Shown piece by piece: positions 1 to 6,579 of a DNA stretch of 14,552 bases. Every line of letters starts with the position of its first letter. The first letter of the stretch is position 1. Under the pieces are notes generated by a model. It made no database searches and was not told where the DNA came from. It saw nothing but the letters and a program-made list of their open reading frames with translations. The stretch is from Elusimicrobiota bacterium. GTDB taxonomy: Bacteria > Elusimicrobiota > Elusimicrobia > JACQJN01. Position numbers and translations under genes: made by a program. Location of the stretch: contig JACQJM010000002.1 in the NCBI GenBank assembly GCA_016205045.1, positions 1 to 14,552 on the forward strand, in the 5' to 3' direction.

Positions 1-153
1 AACCAAAGAAGTGGCAGGAGATCCGCAGTAGTAACGTTTGTTACTACCCCTCAGGCTAAAAAACAGTTAGTGGTGCTTTCTAAGAAATGGGAACGTACTA
101 TATCCTGGACAGTTGAGAAAATAATGAGGGATTATCTAAAGTTTCAACACTAG
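1..153 (+). CDS. Ribbon-helix-helix (CopG-like) protein, C-terminal part
   Basis: The plus-strand frame is open from the first base of the window and ends with TAG at 151-153, giving 50 residues with no start codon inside the window. The order fits a ribbon-helix-helix DNA-binding fold: basic residues, a short alternating strand (AVVTFVTT), a first helix beginning at PQAKKQL, then a turn and a second helix containing TVEKIMRDYL. RHH proteins bind operators as dimers and often act as small transcription regulators or antitoxins. No toxin gene is visible here because the 5' part lies outside the window. The gene converges on the peroxiredoxin gene, 21 bp away. The call rests on the residue pattern in a short fragment, so a chance open frame or another small DNA-binding family remains possible. 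Confidence 0.5.
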   Translation, partial: NQRSGRRSAVVTFVTTPQAKKQLVVLSKKWERTISWTVEKIMRDYLKFQH

Positions 154-174
154 TGCAGTAGGACTAGGGGAGGT

Positions 175-645
175 CTAGATTTTTGTTAAAAGATCTTGGG
201 AATGGCCGTCCACTTTTACTTTGCGGATGATTTCCCGGATGGAGCCAGAAGGATCGATAATAAATGTGGTTCGTTCAATACCCATATATTTCTTGCCGTA
301 CATTGATTTTTCTAGCCATACTCCGTAATCCTCTGTCATTTTTCCCCCCTCGTCTGCCAGAAGAGGAAAAGGCAGGTTATACTTTTTCTTGAATTTAGAA
401 TGGGAATCGGTGCTGTCCCGGCTGACGCCCAAGATCGCTGTATTTTTAGATTGAAAGCGTTTGTAGTTGTCCCGGAAGTCGCAGGCTTCCTTGGTGCACC
501 CTGGGGTGTCATCCTTGGGATAGAAGTAAAGCACCAAGGTTTTACCCTTAAAATCTGACAGGGACACTTCTTTGTCAGCGTCATCCTTGAGTTTGAAATC
601 TGGGGCTTTATCGCCGATTTCTAGAGGAGCAGTAGTTTTGTTCAT
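175..645 (-). CDS. bcp: Thiol peroxidase, Bcp/PrxQ-type peroxiredoxin
   Basis: A complete 156-residue peroxiredoxin of the Bcp (AhpC/TSA) family, the usual length. It reduces hydrogen peroxide and organic hydroperoxides in the cytoplasm using thiols, normally supplied by thioredoxin. The peroxidatic cysteine is Cys50 in the motif PKDDTPGCTKEACDFRD, with the resolving Cys55 five residues later, the arrangement known from E. coli Bcp. The conserved Arg of the active site is likely in the RTTFIID stretch near residue 125. A purine-rich AAAAGTGAGG lies at 655-664, about nine bases upstream of the ATG, and supports the start. It lies 47 bp downstream of the alpha/beta hydrolase gene on the same strand, so the two may be co-transcribed. 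Thioredoxin reductase (trxB), a likely electron source through thioredoxin, is also in the window. Confidence 0.95.
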   Translation of the reverse strand: MNKTTAPLEIGDKAPDFKLKDDADKEVSLSDFKGKTLVLYFYPKDDTPGCTKEACDFRDNYKRFQSKNTAILGVSRDSTDSHSKFKKKYNLPFPLLADEGGKMTEDYGVWLEKSMYGKKYMGIERTTFIIDPSGSIREIIRKVKVDGHSQDLLTKI

Positions 646-692
646 AAAGTTTTAGCCTCACTTTTACATTTTAGGATTTTAGTTGAAGGGGA

Positions 693-1505
693 TCAATCCA
701 AAAAAGAAGTAATGTGTTTCGCCACTAACTCAGGTTGGTCTAGAGTAATGTGATGATAGCTTTTCGGAATTTCAGCGCCAGAACTTTGTTTGATTTTTTG
801 CAGAGCCGACTGGAAATCTTCCTGAGACATCACCGTGCTTTTTTCCCCTCTTAATATTAAACAGGGTACGGAAATTTGAGAAAAGAGGTGCTCCAGGGGC
901 TCTATGTTGAGTTGGAAGGCCCGCCAGTCAAATTTCCAGGTCCAAGACCCATCTTTCCTCTTGCGTATGCTTTGTTTGGCTAACATTTGAATAAGATTAG
1001 GAGAGGCAGTTGTCCCCCTTGGTTGTAAACGGAATCTTTGTAAGATTTCATATTCGTTGGGATAAATGGGTTGAGGTTGATCTTTTCTCCTCACGAATTT
1101 GGTGTGTTCTTCTTTGTTTCGTGAGAGTAAGAAATCCAGTAGCGCTATTTTTTCCAATCTATTGGGATAAAGTTCTGCATAATATAGGCCGACACGGGCT
1201 CCCATGGAATGCCCTAGAAGGGTGAAGTGCTCCCACCCCAGTTTTTCTCTAGCAGATTCAATATCGGAAATATAATCTTTTATCTGATAGTGTGGGGGTT
1301 CGGCCCACTCACTGTCCCCGTGGCCTCGAAAATCCAGAGCGACCATATGGTATCGCTCTCCTATAAATGGGATGAGGGGATCCCACCAGTGAGTGTGACC
1401 TCCCATCCCATGAAGTAGCATCACGGAAGGGCCATTTCCTCCCCAATCGGCCAGATGTAGGTGATGACCAGAGTTTCCCTCTAGGAAGATATCCTGGGGT
1501 TTCAT
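693..1505 (-). CDS. Alpha/beta hydrolase (serine hydrolase)
   Basis: A complete 270-residue alpha/beta-hydrolase fold protein, substrate unknown. The oxyanion-hole motif LLHGMGG is near residues 30-36, the nucleophile elbow GHSMG places the catalytic Ser at residue 100, and the C-terminal HHITLDQPE puts the likely catalytic His at 251. Asp124 or Glu221 may complete the triad. DFRGHGDS (58-65) is typical of the esterase/haloperoxidase-like branch. There is no signal peptide, so the enzyme is probably cytoplasmic. The start codon lacks a clear Shine-Dalgarno sequence: the bases before ATG read AGCTTAAAG, and an upstream -10-like TACAAT sits at 1515-1520, so the transcript could have a very short leader. 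It is the first gene of a probable two-gene unit with bcp. Family assignment is secure; specificity cannot be read from sequence. Confidence 0.9.
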   Translation of the reverse strand: MKPQDIFLEGNSGHHLHLADWGGNGPSVMLLHGMGGHTHWWDPLIPFIGERYHMVALDFRGHGDSEWAEPPHYQIKDYISDIESAREKLGWEHFTLLGHSMGARVGLYYAELYPNRLEKIALLDFLLSRNKEEHTKFVRRKDQPQPIYPNEYEILQRFRLQPRGTTASPNLIQMLAKQSIRKRKDGSWTWKFDWRAFQLNIEPLEHLFSQISVPCLILRGEKSTVMSQEDFQSALQKIKQSSGAEIPKSYHHITLDQPELVAKHITSFLD

Positions 1506-1663
1506 CTTTAAGCTATTGTAGTGATTTTCTTCATGGTTTTGCCAGATAGGACTTTTGGTGAAAAAGAGTCTGGGTACAAAGAAGAGGATGTTTTAGGCCT
1601 TATGTTCCCCATTGAGATTACTGTATTTTGCTCAAATAAAGGTGCCTTTCTGGAGAGACACCC
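1506..1663. promoter_or_regulatory. Divergent promoter region between hydrolase and radC
   Basis: This 158-bp gap separates the divergent hydrolase (-) and radC (+) genes. On the plus strand, TTGAGA (1612-1617) and AATAAA (1635-1640) are 17 bp apart, a plausible sigma70-type promoter starting near 1647, followed by the radC ribosome site GGAGAG (1652-1657). On the minus strand, TACAAT (1515-1520) with a weak TGGCAA (1539-1544) 18 bp away would start transcription within a few bases of the hydrolase ATG. These are eye-read matches only. No other structure is visible. Confidence 0.35.
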
Positions 1664-2344
1664 ATGGGATTAAAAGAACTCCATCGCATAGAAAAACCTC
1701 GGGAGAGGCTTCAGTCCATGGGCCCGGAGGGTCTAAAGGATGAAGAGCTTTTGGCGATCTTGCTTAGAACTGGCTATTCCGGAAAAAATGTTCTCCAACT
1801 TTCCCAAGAACTTTTAAAAAGATATCCTCAAGGAACGTTATTTCATACCAATTTGGAAAGTTTGACTCAGGTGAAGGGGATGCGCGGAACACGGGCGGCC
1901 ACGGTGGTAGCTGCTTTCGAGTTGGCGCGGCGACTTCAGGGAAATGGCTTCTCAGGGAAACCTGTGCTGGATTCCCCCTCCAAAGTTCTGGATCAGCTCA
2001 CCTTTCTAAGAAATCGTAAAAAAGAGCATTTGATTGCCCTTTACTTAACGGCCCGGCATCAACTCATTGAACAAGAGGTCGTCTCCATCGGCACACTTTC
2101 GAGCAGTTTGGTGCACCCCAGGGAAGTTTTTGCTCCTGCGGTGGAGCATCGAGCCGCCGCGGTGGTGGTGGCCCATAATCATCCCTCCGGAGACCCTCAA
2201 CCTTCTTCTGAAGACCGCGAGGTAACGTCACGACTGGTGCAGGCGGGGCGACTTTTGGGGATAGATTTTTTGGATCATTTAGTCGTGACCGAAAATAGCT
2301 ACTTCAGTTTTAAAGAAAAAGGCCTTATAAAAGACAGGGGCTAG
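1664..2344 (+). CDS. radC: RadC family JAB/MPN-domain protein
   Basis: A complete 226-residue RadC (UPF0758) protein, the normal length. The N-terminal third (about 1-95) is a helical region with helix-hairpin-helix character (the segment around LTQVKGMRG). The C-terminal half (about 103-226) is a JAB1/MPN metalloprotease-like domain with the JAMM signature HNHPSGDPQPSSED: His171, His173, Ser181 and Asp184 would bind and polarise zinc, and Glu137 in EQEVVSIGT is the likely catalytic acid. The family is historically linked to DNA repair, but its biochemical role is unresolved. The ATG is preceded by TGGAGAG at good spacing. It leads a plus-strand run of genes. A GC-rich repeat begins directly after its stop codon. 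Confidence 0.95.
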   Translation: MGLKELHRIEKPRERLQSMGPEGLKDEELLAILLRTGYSGKNVLQLSQELLKRYPQGTLFHTNLESLTQVKGMRGTRAATVVAAFELARRLQGNGFSGKPVLDSPSKVLDQLTFLRNRKKEHLIALYLTARHQLIEQEVVSIGTLSSSLVHPREVFAPAVEHRAAAVVVAHNHPSGDPQPSSEDREVTSRLVQAGRLLGIDFLDHLVVTENSYFSFKEKGLIKDRG

Positions 2345-2411
2345 GGGCTGCCTGCCTGCCGCATGCCCGCCGGAGAGGAGGGGCGAGGCAGGGGGGTTAG
2401 GGATTAGTGAA
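2345..2411 (+). repeat. GC-rich dispersed repeat element after radC
   Basis: The gap between radC and the lipoprotein gene is filled with GC-rich sequence. CTGCCTGCCTGCC (from about 2349) is complemented by GGCAGG (2387-2392), so it can fold. It ends in G-runs (GGGGGG at 2391-2396, then TTAGGG). The CCTGCCTGCC core is the same as the half-site of the perfect palindrome inside trxB at 6839-6858, so the two look like members of one repeat family. It may act as a transcript 3'-end stabiliser or weak attenuator; this is inference. Confidence 0.5.
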
Positions 2412-3263
2412 TTGAGGAATATCCTTTTTAGAATTTCACTGCTCACTGCTTACGGCTTACTGCTTACGGCCTTTATAGGTTGTGGTCGATTGGCTTTTTG
2501 GCAAGCGCAAACTTTAGAGAAACAGGGGCGCTGGCTGGAAGCGATCCAGGCCTATGATTCTTTTTATCAAAAATACCCCGAGCACGTTCGGACGCCTCAA
2601 GCCTTATACCAAGCGGGTAGGATTTATATGAGTTCTCTGGGACTTTGTGAAAAAGCTTCTCCTTTTTTCGAAAGAACCATCCGTCTATTTCCTCAAAAAC
2701 AACCCTGGGTTCAACTTTCTCGGGAGGCGTTGTTCCAGTGCCCCGATTATTTTCCTCTAGATTCGGGCATGAAATGGGTATATGTCGATTCACAAACTGG
2801 CGGACGAAACATGCGTCAGGAGGTGGAATCTTGGGTGGAGAGCAAAACACTCCGTACCATGCTGAAGGGACAATATTATGCCGGCAAAAAACGCTTTAAG
2901 GAATACGCTAAAGAGTACCGCAGAGAGGATTGGGAAGTGCGAGAATCAGATGTGGGCGGCAAGAGCAACATTTATCGCGTGATACTGAAATATCCTTTCA
3001 AGTCGGGGATGGAGTGGGTGGCGCGTTCAGGTTCAAGGGAAACACATTACAAGGTGATCGAGGACCATGTTGAGGTGGAGGTGAGAGCGGGAAAATTCGC
3101 TCATTGTTTAAAGATTAAGGAACAAGTCACGGGGTATCCCTCTTGGAAATATGATTATTATGCTCCTGGCGTAGGAAGAGTGTTGACCACGGTAGGAGGT
3201 CCTAATTATGAACACCGAAACACCGAATTGCTTTCTTATAGTGTTTCTAAGGTACAGTCATGA
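2412..3263 (+). CDS. Probable outer-envelope lipoprotein with TPR-like N-terminus
   Basis: A 283-residue protein starting at TTG, the only usable start codon: the frame is open upstream to radC but has no ATG, GTG or TTG there. Residues 1-24 form a lipoprotein signal peptide with a hydrophobic core and lipobox FIGC, giving lipidated Cys24. Residues about 33-95 hold TPR/BamD-like helical repeats (WLEAIQAYDSFYQKYP, then ALYQAGRIYM and FFERTIRLFP). Residues about 113-280 form a beta-rich C-terminal domain beginning YFPLDSGMKWVYV, with repeated paired strands. No enzyme motif is seen; a scaffold or envelope-assembly role is a guess. Its stop overlaps the nuclease ATG (ATGA at 3260-3263), so the two genes are probably translationally coupled. 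The core of the signal peptide is encoded by a tandem DNA repeat (2438-2470). Confidence 0.75.
   Translation: MRNILFRISLLTAYGLLLTAFIGCGRLAFWQAQTLEKQGRWLEAIQAYDSFYQKYPEHVRTPQALYQAGRIYMSSLGLCEKASPFFERTIRLFPQKQPWVQLSREALFQCPDYFPLDSGMKWVYVDSQTGGRNMRQEVESWVESKTLRTMLKGQYYAGKKRFKEYAKEYRREDWEVRESDVGGKSNIYRVILKYPFKSGMEWVARSGSRETHYKVIEDHVEVEVRAGKFAHCLKIKEQVTGYPSWKYDYYAPGVGRVLTTVGGPNYEHRNTELLSYSVSKVQS
2438..2470 (+). repeat. Tandem repeat encoding the signal-peptide core
   Basis: ACTGCTTACGGC occurs at 2445-2456 and again at 2459-2470 (period 14). It is preceded by CACTGCT units of period 7 beginning at 2438. The repeat is read in frame as the LLTAYG/LLLTA segment of the lipoprotein signal peptide. Confidence 0.8.
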
Positions 3264-4057
3264 GACCTCTTTCCCATTCTTCTATTTCTATGTATTTGGA
3301 ATGTCCCCAGAAGTATAAGTTCAAGTACATCGATAAGATTCCCGAAAAGCCCAAATATTTTTTCTCCTTTGGACAGAGTGTGCACTCCGCATTGGAATTT
3401 TTCTATGGCGTGCCCGCTTTGCCCGCGCCTAGTTTGGAAGAAGTTTTAGAAAACTACCAGAAAAACTGGAAAAAAGAGGGCTATAAAGACGCCCATCAGG
3501 AACGGGAATATTTTGAGGAAGGGAAGAAAATTCTAGTGCGCTTTTATGAAAAACATATTCAGGATTTTAAACCGCCCTTCTTTGCCGAATATAGCTTTAC
3601 CTTTGAGGTGGATGGAGTCCCTGTCACGGGAAAAGTGGATCGAATCGATAAATTGGAGAACAATAAGATCGCCATTGTGGATTACAAAACGGGTAAAGCT
3701 TTTGATCTTTCTCGAGTGAAAGAGGATTCTCAGTTAACCATGTACCAAATGGCGACGGAAGAGCTTCTGGGGTTTAAGGTGGACCATCTCACTTTTTATC
3801 ATCTGCCCAGCCTTACCCCTCTGACTGTTTTTCCTCACTCTCTAGAACAGGTAAACAGTTTGAGGAAGAGAATTGTCCAGGTGGCTGAGTCCATCCAAGC
3901 AGAAAAGTTTGATCCCAAACCGGAAGAGAGAAAATGTAATTGGTGTGATTTTAAACCCCTTTGTCCTATCTTTAAGCACCTATACGCTTCTTCAACCGCT
4001 GAGCCTGGATCGGATTTTCAAAAACTGCCCACCCCAAGCCTATTTCCGGATTTCTAA
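3260..4057 (+). CDS. PD-(D/E)XK nuclease, RecB/AddB C-terminal type with Fe-S cysteines
   Basis: A 265-residue stand-alone nuclease domain of the PDDEXK_1 (RecB/AddB/Cas4-like) group. The nuclease core is visible in order: His42 in FGQSVHSALE, Asp127 in GKVDRID, Asp141 and Lys143 in IVDYKTGK, and Gln158/Tyr162 in QLTMYQ. Four cysteines, Cys15 (YLECPQKY) and Cys226, Cys229, Cys235 (CNWCDFKPLC), match the split Fe-S cluster ligands of AddB and Cas4. There is no helicase domain and none is encoded next door, so it probably works alone or with a partner elsewhere in DNA repair or recombination. It begins within the stop codon of the lipoprotein gene, with AAGG about eight bases upstream, and ends immediately before the GTG of the acyltransferase. 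The residues 245-265 tail is Pro-rich and likely flexible. Cas4 is unlikely without CRISPR genes. Confidence 0.88.
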   Translation: MRPLSHSSISMYLECPQKYKFKYIDKIPEKPKYFFSFGQSVHSALEFFYGVPALPAPSLEEVLENYQKNWKKEGYKDAHQEREYFEEGKKILVRFYEKHIQDFKPPFFAEYSFTFEVDGVPVTGKVDRIDKLENNKIAIVDYKTGKAFDLSRVKEDSQLTMYQMATEELLGFKVDHLTFYHLPSLTPLTVFPHSLEQVNSLRKRIVQVAESIQAEKFDPKPEERKCNWCDFKPLCPIFKHLYASSTAEPGSDFQKLPTPSLFPDF

Positions 4058-5149
4058 GTGGATTTTATACTGAGGTCTTTGGGAAATATTTTTTTCAGAT
4101 TGTTGTTTGACTTGCATGTGGAAGGAGAGGCGCAAGTCCCTGAAAAGGGTGCGGTGATCCTGGCTTCCAATCATCCTACGTATCTAGATCCGGCGTTTAT
4201 TATGGTGAAGCTGCGTAGGCCTGTAAGATTCTTGGCTTGGGAGAGGCCTTTCCGAGTGCCGGTCTTGGGCTTGCTCATGAAACGTTATGGAGCTATCCCG
4301 GTAAATATTGATAGGCCGGGAAGAGCTTCTTTTGAGGCGGCTGCCAAAGTGTTGAGGTCCGGAGAAGTGTTTGGAATATTCCCGGAGGGAGGGCGATCTC
4401 ATTTTGGAACCATGAACCCTTTAAAATCTGGCGTGGCCCGATTGGCCATGATGACGGGAGCACCGATTATTCCCATCACGATCCGCGGAGGTCATCGTGT
4501 TTGGCATAAGGATCAACTTTTTCCAAGGCCGGGTCCGGTCTCGGTTCAGTTCCATCCTCCCATGATCTTAGAATCTAAAAAATTATCATCTCATCATCGT
4601 CGTTCTCAATCTCTTGTCATGGGCGCTCCCACAGCGATAGAGACTGCGGAGAACGCAAGAGATAAGGAGTATGAACGGGATATCGTAGACAAGCTGGTAA
4701 AAACGATCAACCAAAGTCTTCTTCCTTCCGTGCGGGCTGAGCACAAAGAAGATAGAGTTTATCAGGAAGCGGATGTGCCTGTGGGATGGAATCCAGAGCT
4801 GCTTCCCTATTTATCGTTTATTATTGCATGGCTTTTGTTGCCTCGGTTTCGTCAGATTGTTTCTCCCGCTCTTCTGGGATGGTTGACGCTCTATGCAGGA
4901 TATCTTCTTGTCCATCGCACGGTCCGGTTGAACACCCCCTGGACTTTGGCATTGCGTCAATTATCTCCATGGATCGTGTACCTAGGAATTCTTTTTTCTA
5001 CCCTGCTATCCAGGGATCATATTGGGCTTGCGGTAGTGTTTCTTTTGATCTGTCTTTGGTACCAAACGTTTCGGTTTTATTCGTACCGGAAGTTTAGAAA
5101 GTGGGGTTTAGTTTTGGCATACTTAATATGGACTGCCTCCTGGCTCTAG
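4058..5149 (+). CDS. PlsC-like 1-acylglycerol-3-phosphate acyltransferase with membrane C-terminal extension
   Basis: A 363-residue protein starting with GTG directly after the nuclease stop codon. Residues 1-175 form a PlsC/LPLAT acyltransferase domain: the catalytic NHPTYLD motif gives His39 and Asp44, and the FPEGGRS motif (108-114) is the phosphate-binding block. Such enzymes move a fatty acyl chain onto lysophosphatidic acid to form phosphatidic acid at the inner membrane. A Ser/His/Arg-rich insertion (about 173-203) interrupts the usual end of the domain. Residues about 247-362 contain four or five hydrophobic segments (near 247-262, 270-286, 303-318, 322-338 and 348-362), an extension not part of standard PlsC. 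Its last 22 bases overlap the likely start of the FGGY kinase. Function of the acyltransferase domain is well supported; that of the membrane tail is unknown. Confidence 0.88.
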   Translation: MDFILRSLGNIFFRLLFDLHVEGEAQVPEKGAVILASNHPTYLDPAFIMVKLRRPVRFLAWERPFRVPVLGLLMKRYGAIPVNIDRPGRASFEAAAKVLRSGEVFGIFPEGGRSHFGTMNPLKSGVARLAMMTGAPIIPITIRGGHRVWHKDQLFPRPGPVSVQFHPPMILESKKLSSHHRRSQSLVMGAPTAIETAENARDKEYERDIVDKLVKTINQSLLPSVRAEHKEDRVYQEADVPVGWNPELLPYLSFIIAWLLLPRFRQIVSPALLGWLTLYAGYLLVHRTVRLNTPWTLALRQLSPWIVYLGILFSTLLSRDHIGLAVVFLLICLWYQTFRFYSYRKFRKWGLVLAYLIWTASWL

Positions 5150-6579
5150 ATCAAGGAAGTTCCAGTTCCCGCGCTCTGTCCATTGACACGAAAGGGAGAG
5201 TTGTTTTTTCTTTATCTTCCCCCCTAAATACTTATCAACCCAAAATGGGTTGGATGGAGCATCACGGTCGCGAGATTTTATCCGGTTCTAAACGAGTTTT
5301 GGAACGAGCTTTAGCGCATCTTTCCCCTCGTGACGAGGTTTTAGGCTTAGGCCTGGCCACCCAAAGATCCACCGTGGTGTTTTGGGATGCCGTTACGGGG
5401 GAGGTCGTGTGCCCCGTCATCAGTTGGCAAGATGGAAGAGCTGCGGAGCTTTTGGAACATTTTCCTTTATCTCAAGAGGAGGTTCACCAGAAAACGGGAT
5501 TGTATTTAACCCCGTACTATTCCGCTCCCAAGATCCAGTGGGCCCTCCAACATTCGGCGCCTGTGAAAAAATTGTTGGATCATGGGCGTTTACGCATAGG
5601 CCCCATTTCCACTTATTTGATTTGGCACTTGACGCAGGGAGATATCTTTGGCGTGGAGCCTACCCTGGCACAAAGAATGCTCCTGTTTAATCTGGAATCG
5701 GCTACTTGGGATGATCAACTTCTAAAAGCGTTTGGCGTTCCTAAGGAGTGTCTGCCCGAAATCCGATGCAGTTTAGGTTTCTGGGGCACTTTTCGACAAG
5801 GCAAAAGGAAGATTCCTATTTTATTGACTCTAGGGGATCAACAGGCGGCGGCGGCAGGGTCGGGTTTGAGTATGGGCTCTTCCTTAATCAATTATGGCAC
5901 GGGAGCTTTTTTGCTCCTAGATACGGGTAATCAGAGACGACATATTCCCGGATTGTTGACCTCCGTCAGCATTCAACGTTCCCGGACAGAAACGCATTAT
6001 TTCTTGGAAGGAACGGTCAATTCGGCCGCTTCTTGTTTTGATTGGTTGAGTCATCTGGGTATTTTGCCTTCTGCAAAAGATATCCATGCTTATTGTGTGA
6101 AGTCTAAGAAGTTGTCTTTTGCTTCCCCGCTATGGGCCTTGCCGGCTTTGGGTGGGTTAGGGGCCCCCCGTTGGGACTACCGAACTCGTACAACCCTTTC
6201 AGGGCTTTCTTCTCAATCTTCGCGGGAGGACATCGTGCGCAGTTTTACGGAGGGAATTGCCTTTTTAATTTCAGATATTGCGGATCACCTAAGAAGACAT
6301 GATGTCTCTCTAGGGCCAATTAGAGCTTCCGGTGGGCTTTCCAGGGTAGATTATCTCCTCCAATTTCAGGCCGATCTCTTGCAAGCAAATATGGCTCGTA
6401 ATAGAGAAAAAGAGGCAACAGCTTTAGGCATTTTTCATTTGGTTTTGGAGCAGTTGGGAATGGCAAAAAAGAGTTTTACAAGCGTGGATAAGGTTTTTAA
6501 ACCTGGAATCTCACCCAAAGAAGCAGAAGGGTTGAAGAATGGCTGGAGAAAGTTCGTGGAGATGGCCCAAAAAAATTAA
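5128..6579 (+). CDS. FGGY-family carbohydrate kinase, glycerol kinase-like
   Basis: A 483-residue sugar kinase close to GlpK in architecture. It has the N-terminal ATP/phosphate motif ALDQGSSSSRA (residues 6-16), the catalytic Asp237 in GDQQAA, the second phosphate loop NYGTG (255-259), PALGGLGAPRWD (339-350) and the C-terminal adenosine motif ASGGLSRVDYLLQFQ (400-414). It would phosphorylate a polyol or sugar with ATP. In E. coli GlpK the glycerol-contacting motif is NQRET; here it reads TQRST, with Ser81 in place of Glu, and WQDGRA replaces WQCRR, so glycerol may not be the substrate. The ATG at 5128 is chosen because it fits the family N-terminus. A GTG at 5101 has a GGAAG site eight bases upstream and would add nine residues. 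It overlaps the acyltransferase gene and, at its 3' end, trxB by 4 bp. Confidence 0.88.
   Translation: MDCLLALDQGSSSSRALSIDTKGRVVFSLSSPLNTYQPKMGWMEHHGREILSGSKRVLERALAHLSPRDEVLGLGLATQRSTVVFWDAVTGEVVCPVISWQDGRAAELLEHFPLSQEEVHQKTGLYLTPYYSAPKIQWALQHSAPVKKLLDHGRLRIGPISTYLIWHLTQGDIFGVEPTLAQRMLLFNLESATWDDQLLKAFGVPKECLPEIRCSLGFWGTFRQGKRKIPILLTLGDQQAAAAGSGLSMGSSLINYGTGAFLLLDTGNQRRHIPGLLTSVSIQRSRTETHYFLEGTVNSAASCFDWLSHLGILPSAKDIHAYCVKSKKLSFASPLWALPALGGLGAPRWDYRTRTTLSGLSSQSSREDIVRSFTEGIAFLISDIADHLRRHDVSLGPIRASGGLSRVDYLLQFQADLLQANMARNREKEATALGIFHLVLEQLGMAKKSFTSVDKVFKPGISPKEAEGLKNGWRKFVEMAQKN

Noticed and set aside
150..167. Terminator between the RHH fragment and bcp
   Set aside because: CTAGT/ACTAG gives only a 5-bp AT-rich stem with no T-run on either strand.
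1664..2344. radC as a marker of a genomic island or toxin-antitoxin region
   Set aside because: Full-length chromosomal RadC with housekeeping neighbours; no integrase, transposase or attachment site is seen.
3260..4057. Cas4 of a CRISPR system
   Set aside because: The cysteine and nuclease motifs fit Cas4 and AddB equally, but there is no cas1, cas2 or repeat array in the window.
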